Positions 4,222 through 5,350 of a DNA stretch of 5,350 bases are shown here, piece by piece. The translations under genes were made by a program, and so were the position numbers. Below the pieces are notes generated by a model that was given only the letters and a program-made list of their open reading frames with translations, had not been told where the DNA came from and ran no database searches. Position 1 is the stretch's first letter, and every line of letters begins with the position of its first letter. The DNA is from Pseudomonadota bacterium (lineage in GTDB: Bacteria; Pseudomonadota; Gammaproteobacteria; Steroidobacterales; Steroidobacteraceae): positions 1 through 5,350 of the forward strand of contig JAJYTX010000240.1 of assembly GCA_021792815.1 (NCBI GenBank), given 5' to 3'.

Positions 4222-5350
4222 GTGAGCAAGCGTCGAGTGGTCGTGACGGGGTTGGGCATCGTGTCGCCGGTGGGCAGCGCGGTCGAGACGGCGTGGAAGG
4301 CCATCCTCGCGGGCGAGAGCGGCATCGGGCCGGTCACCCGCTTCGATGTGTCGGCGTTCCCGGTGCGCTTCGGCGGGCATGTCCGCGATTTCGACATCGA
4401 CCGGTATTTCGACTCGAAGGAACAGCGGCGCATGGACGAGTTCATGCACTACGGCGTCGCCGCGGGTATTCAGGCGGTCGAGGACTCCGGGATCGATTTC
4501 TCCAAGGCGGATGTCACGCGCTGCGGTGCGGTCTGCGGCGCGGGCATCGGCGGGCTCGGCACCATCGAGAGAGAGTACGGCGAGGTGGTCAAGGCCGCCA
4601 ATCCCCGCAAGATCTCGCCGTTCTTCGTGCCCGCGAGCATCATCAACATGATCTCGGGACATCTGTCGATCCGCTACGGGATCAAGGGCCCGAATCTCGG
4701 GGTGGTGACGGCCTGCACCACCTCGACCCATGCCATCGGCCTGGCGATGCGCACCATCCAGTACGGCGATGCCGACGTGCTGATCGCCGGCGGTGGCGAG
4801 ATGGCGACCACCGTGTGCGGGCTGGCGAGCTTCGCCCAGGCGAAGGCGCTGTCGCGGCGCAACGAAGCGCCGACCGAGGCCAGTCGACCGTGGGACCGGG
4901 ACCGGGATGGGTTCGTGCTGAGCGATGGCGGCGGGGCCGTGATCCTCGAGGAACTCGAGCACGCGCGGGCCCGCGGGGCGCGTATCTATGCCGAGCTGGT
5001 CGGTTTCGGGATGAGCGGCGATGCCTACCACATCACGCTGCCGCCGGAAGACGGCGAAGGCGCGCGCCTCTCGATGGTCAACGCGATGAAGGATGCCGGA
5101 TTGAATCCGACGGACGTGCAGTACGTCAACGCGCACGCAACCTCGACGCCCGCCGGTGACAAGGCCGAGACCGTCGCGCTCAAGCGTGCCTTCGGCGAGC
5201 ACGCGTATCGCCTCGCGGTGAGCTCCACCAAATCGATGACGGGGCATCTGCTCGGCGCGGCCGGTGTGGTGGAGGCGATCTTCTCCATTCTGGCCATCCG
5301 CGGTCAGGTCGCACCGGGCGCCATCAAGTACCGCGCGCCCGGTCTGGGCT
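4222..5350 (+). CDS. fabF: 3-oxoacyl-[ACP] synthase II FabF (C-terminus beyond window)
   Basis: Role (known family): beta-ketoacyl-ACP synthase II, decarboxylative condensation of malonyl-ACP with acyl-ACP during elongation; homodimeric, cytoplasmic. Seen: 376 of about 410-415 residues, open to the window edge. It begins MSKRRVVVTGLGIVSPVG, almost the same as the Escherichia coli start, which fixes a GTG start at 4222; only a weak AGG lies six bases before it. Active-site residues are all present: Cys165 in VVTACTTSTH, His305 in NAHATSTPAGD, Lys337 in SSTKSMTGH and His342. FVPASIINMISG (135-146), RPWDRDRDGFVLSDGGG (222-238) and GFGMSGDAYHIT (261-272) are further KAS II blocks. Oddities are small: CTTST and HATST where CTTGT and HGTST are common, and APGAIKYRAP (364-373) where APPTINLDNP is usual. 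It lies 91 bases after acpP, the standard position. Confidence 0.98.
   Translation, partial: MSKRRVVVTGLGIVSPVGSAVETAWKAILAGESGIGPVTRFDVSAFPVRFGGHVRDFDIDRYFDSKEQRRMDEFMHYGVAAGIQAVEDSGIDFSKADVTRCGAVCGAGIGGLGTIEREYGEVVKAANPRKISPFFVPASIINMISGHLSIRYGIKGPNLGVVTACTTSTHAIGLAMRTIQYGDADVLIAGGGEMATTVCGLASFAQAKALSRRNEAPTEASRPWDRDRDGFVLSDGGGAVILEELEHARARGARIYAELVGFGMSGDAYHITLPPEDGEGARLSMVNAMKDAGLNPTDVQYVNAHATSTPAGDKAETVALKRAFGEHAYRLAVSSTKSMTGHLLGAAGVVEAIFSILAIRGQVAPGAIKYRAPGLG

Noticed and set aside
4105..5247. 380-residue open frame antisense to fabF
   Set aside because: Same cause as above: composition is His, Arg, Asp and Ala rich, with no motif, and it overlaps a certain gene.

Overview
The window is high-GC bacterial DNA (about two-thirds G+C or more by eye) carrying two well-known gene sets that point away from each other. 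Domain sequences, ATGA gene overlaps and the fabD-fabG-acpP-fabF order suggest a high-GC gammaproteobacterium, or a close proteobacterial relative. I cannot name the genus.

Left part, minus strand (1-1737): four pseudopilin genes of a type II secretion system in canonical order, gspG (major pseudopilin), gspH, gspI and gspJ. GspJ runs off the left edge. Each protein starts with a short basic leader, a G|F prepilin peptidase site, Glu at +5 and a hydrophobic helix. The genes are tightly packed (4-nt gap, then two 4-nt ATGA overlaps), so they form one operon. gspG appears to be its first gene. The usual upstream neighbours gspE and gspF are absent, so the other gsp genes must lie further left or elsewhere.

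Middle (1738-1941): a divergent intergenic region of about 200 bases. It holds an extended -10 element for gspG, a -10-like hexamer for fabD, and a perfect 9-bp inverted repeat (1804-1827) overlapping the -35 position of the gspG promoter.

Right part, plus strand (1942-5350): type II fatty acid synthesis. fabD loads malonate onto acyl carrier protein, fabF (partial at the right edge) condenses malonyl-ACP with the growing chain, fabG reduces the 3-ketoacyl-ACP, and acpP encodes the carrier protein that bears all intermediates. rpmF, plsX and fabH, often found before fabD, are not here. acpP has a 210-nt leader region with its own probable promoter. GC-rich stem-loops follow the stop codons of fabG and acpP, so acpP is probably expressed or stabilised independently of its neighbours.

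I see no rRNA, tRNA, CRISPR, insertion sequence or phage gene, and no sign of an undescribed system. The points of interest are regulatory structure between genes, gene-order changes and a few residue substitutions at conserved motifs.
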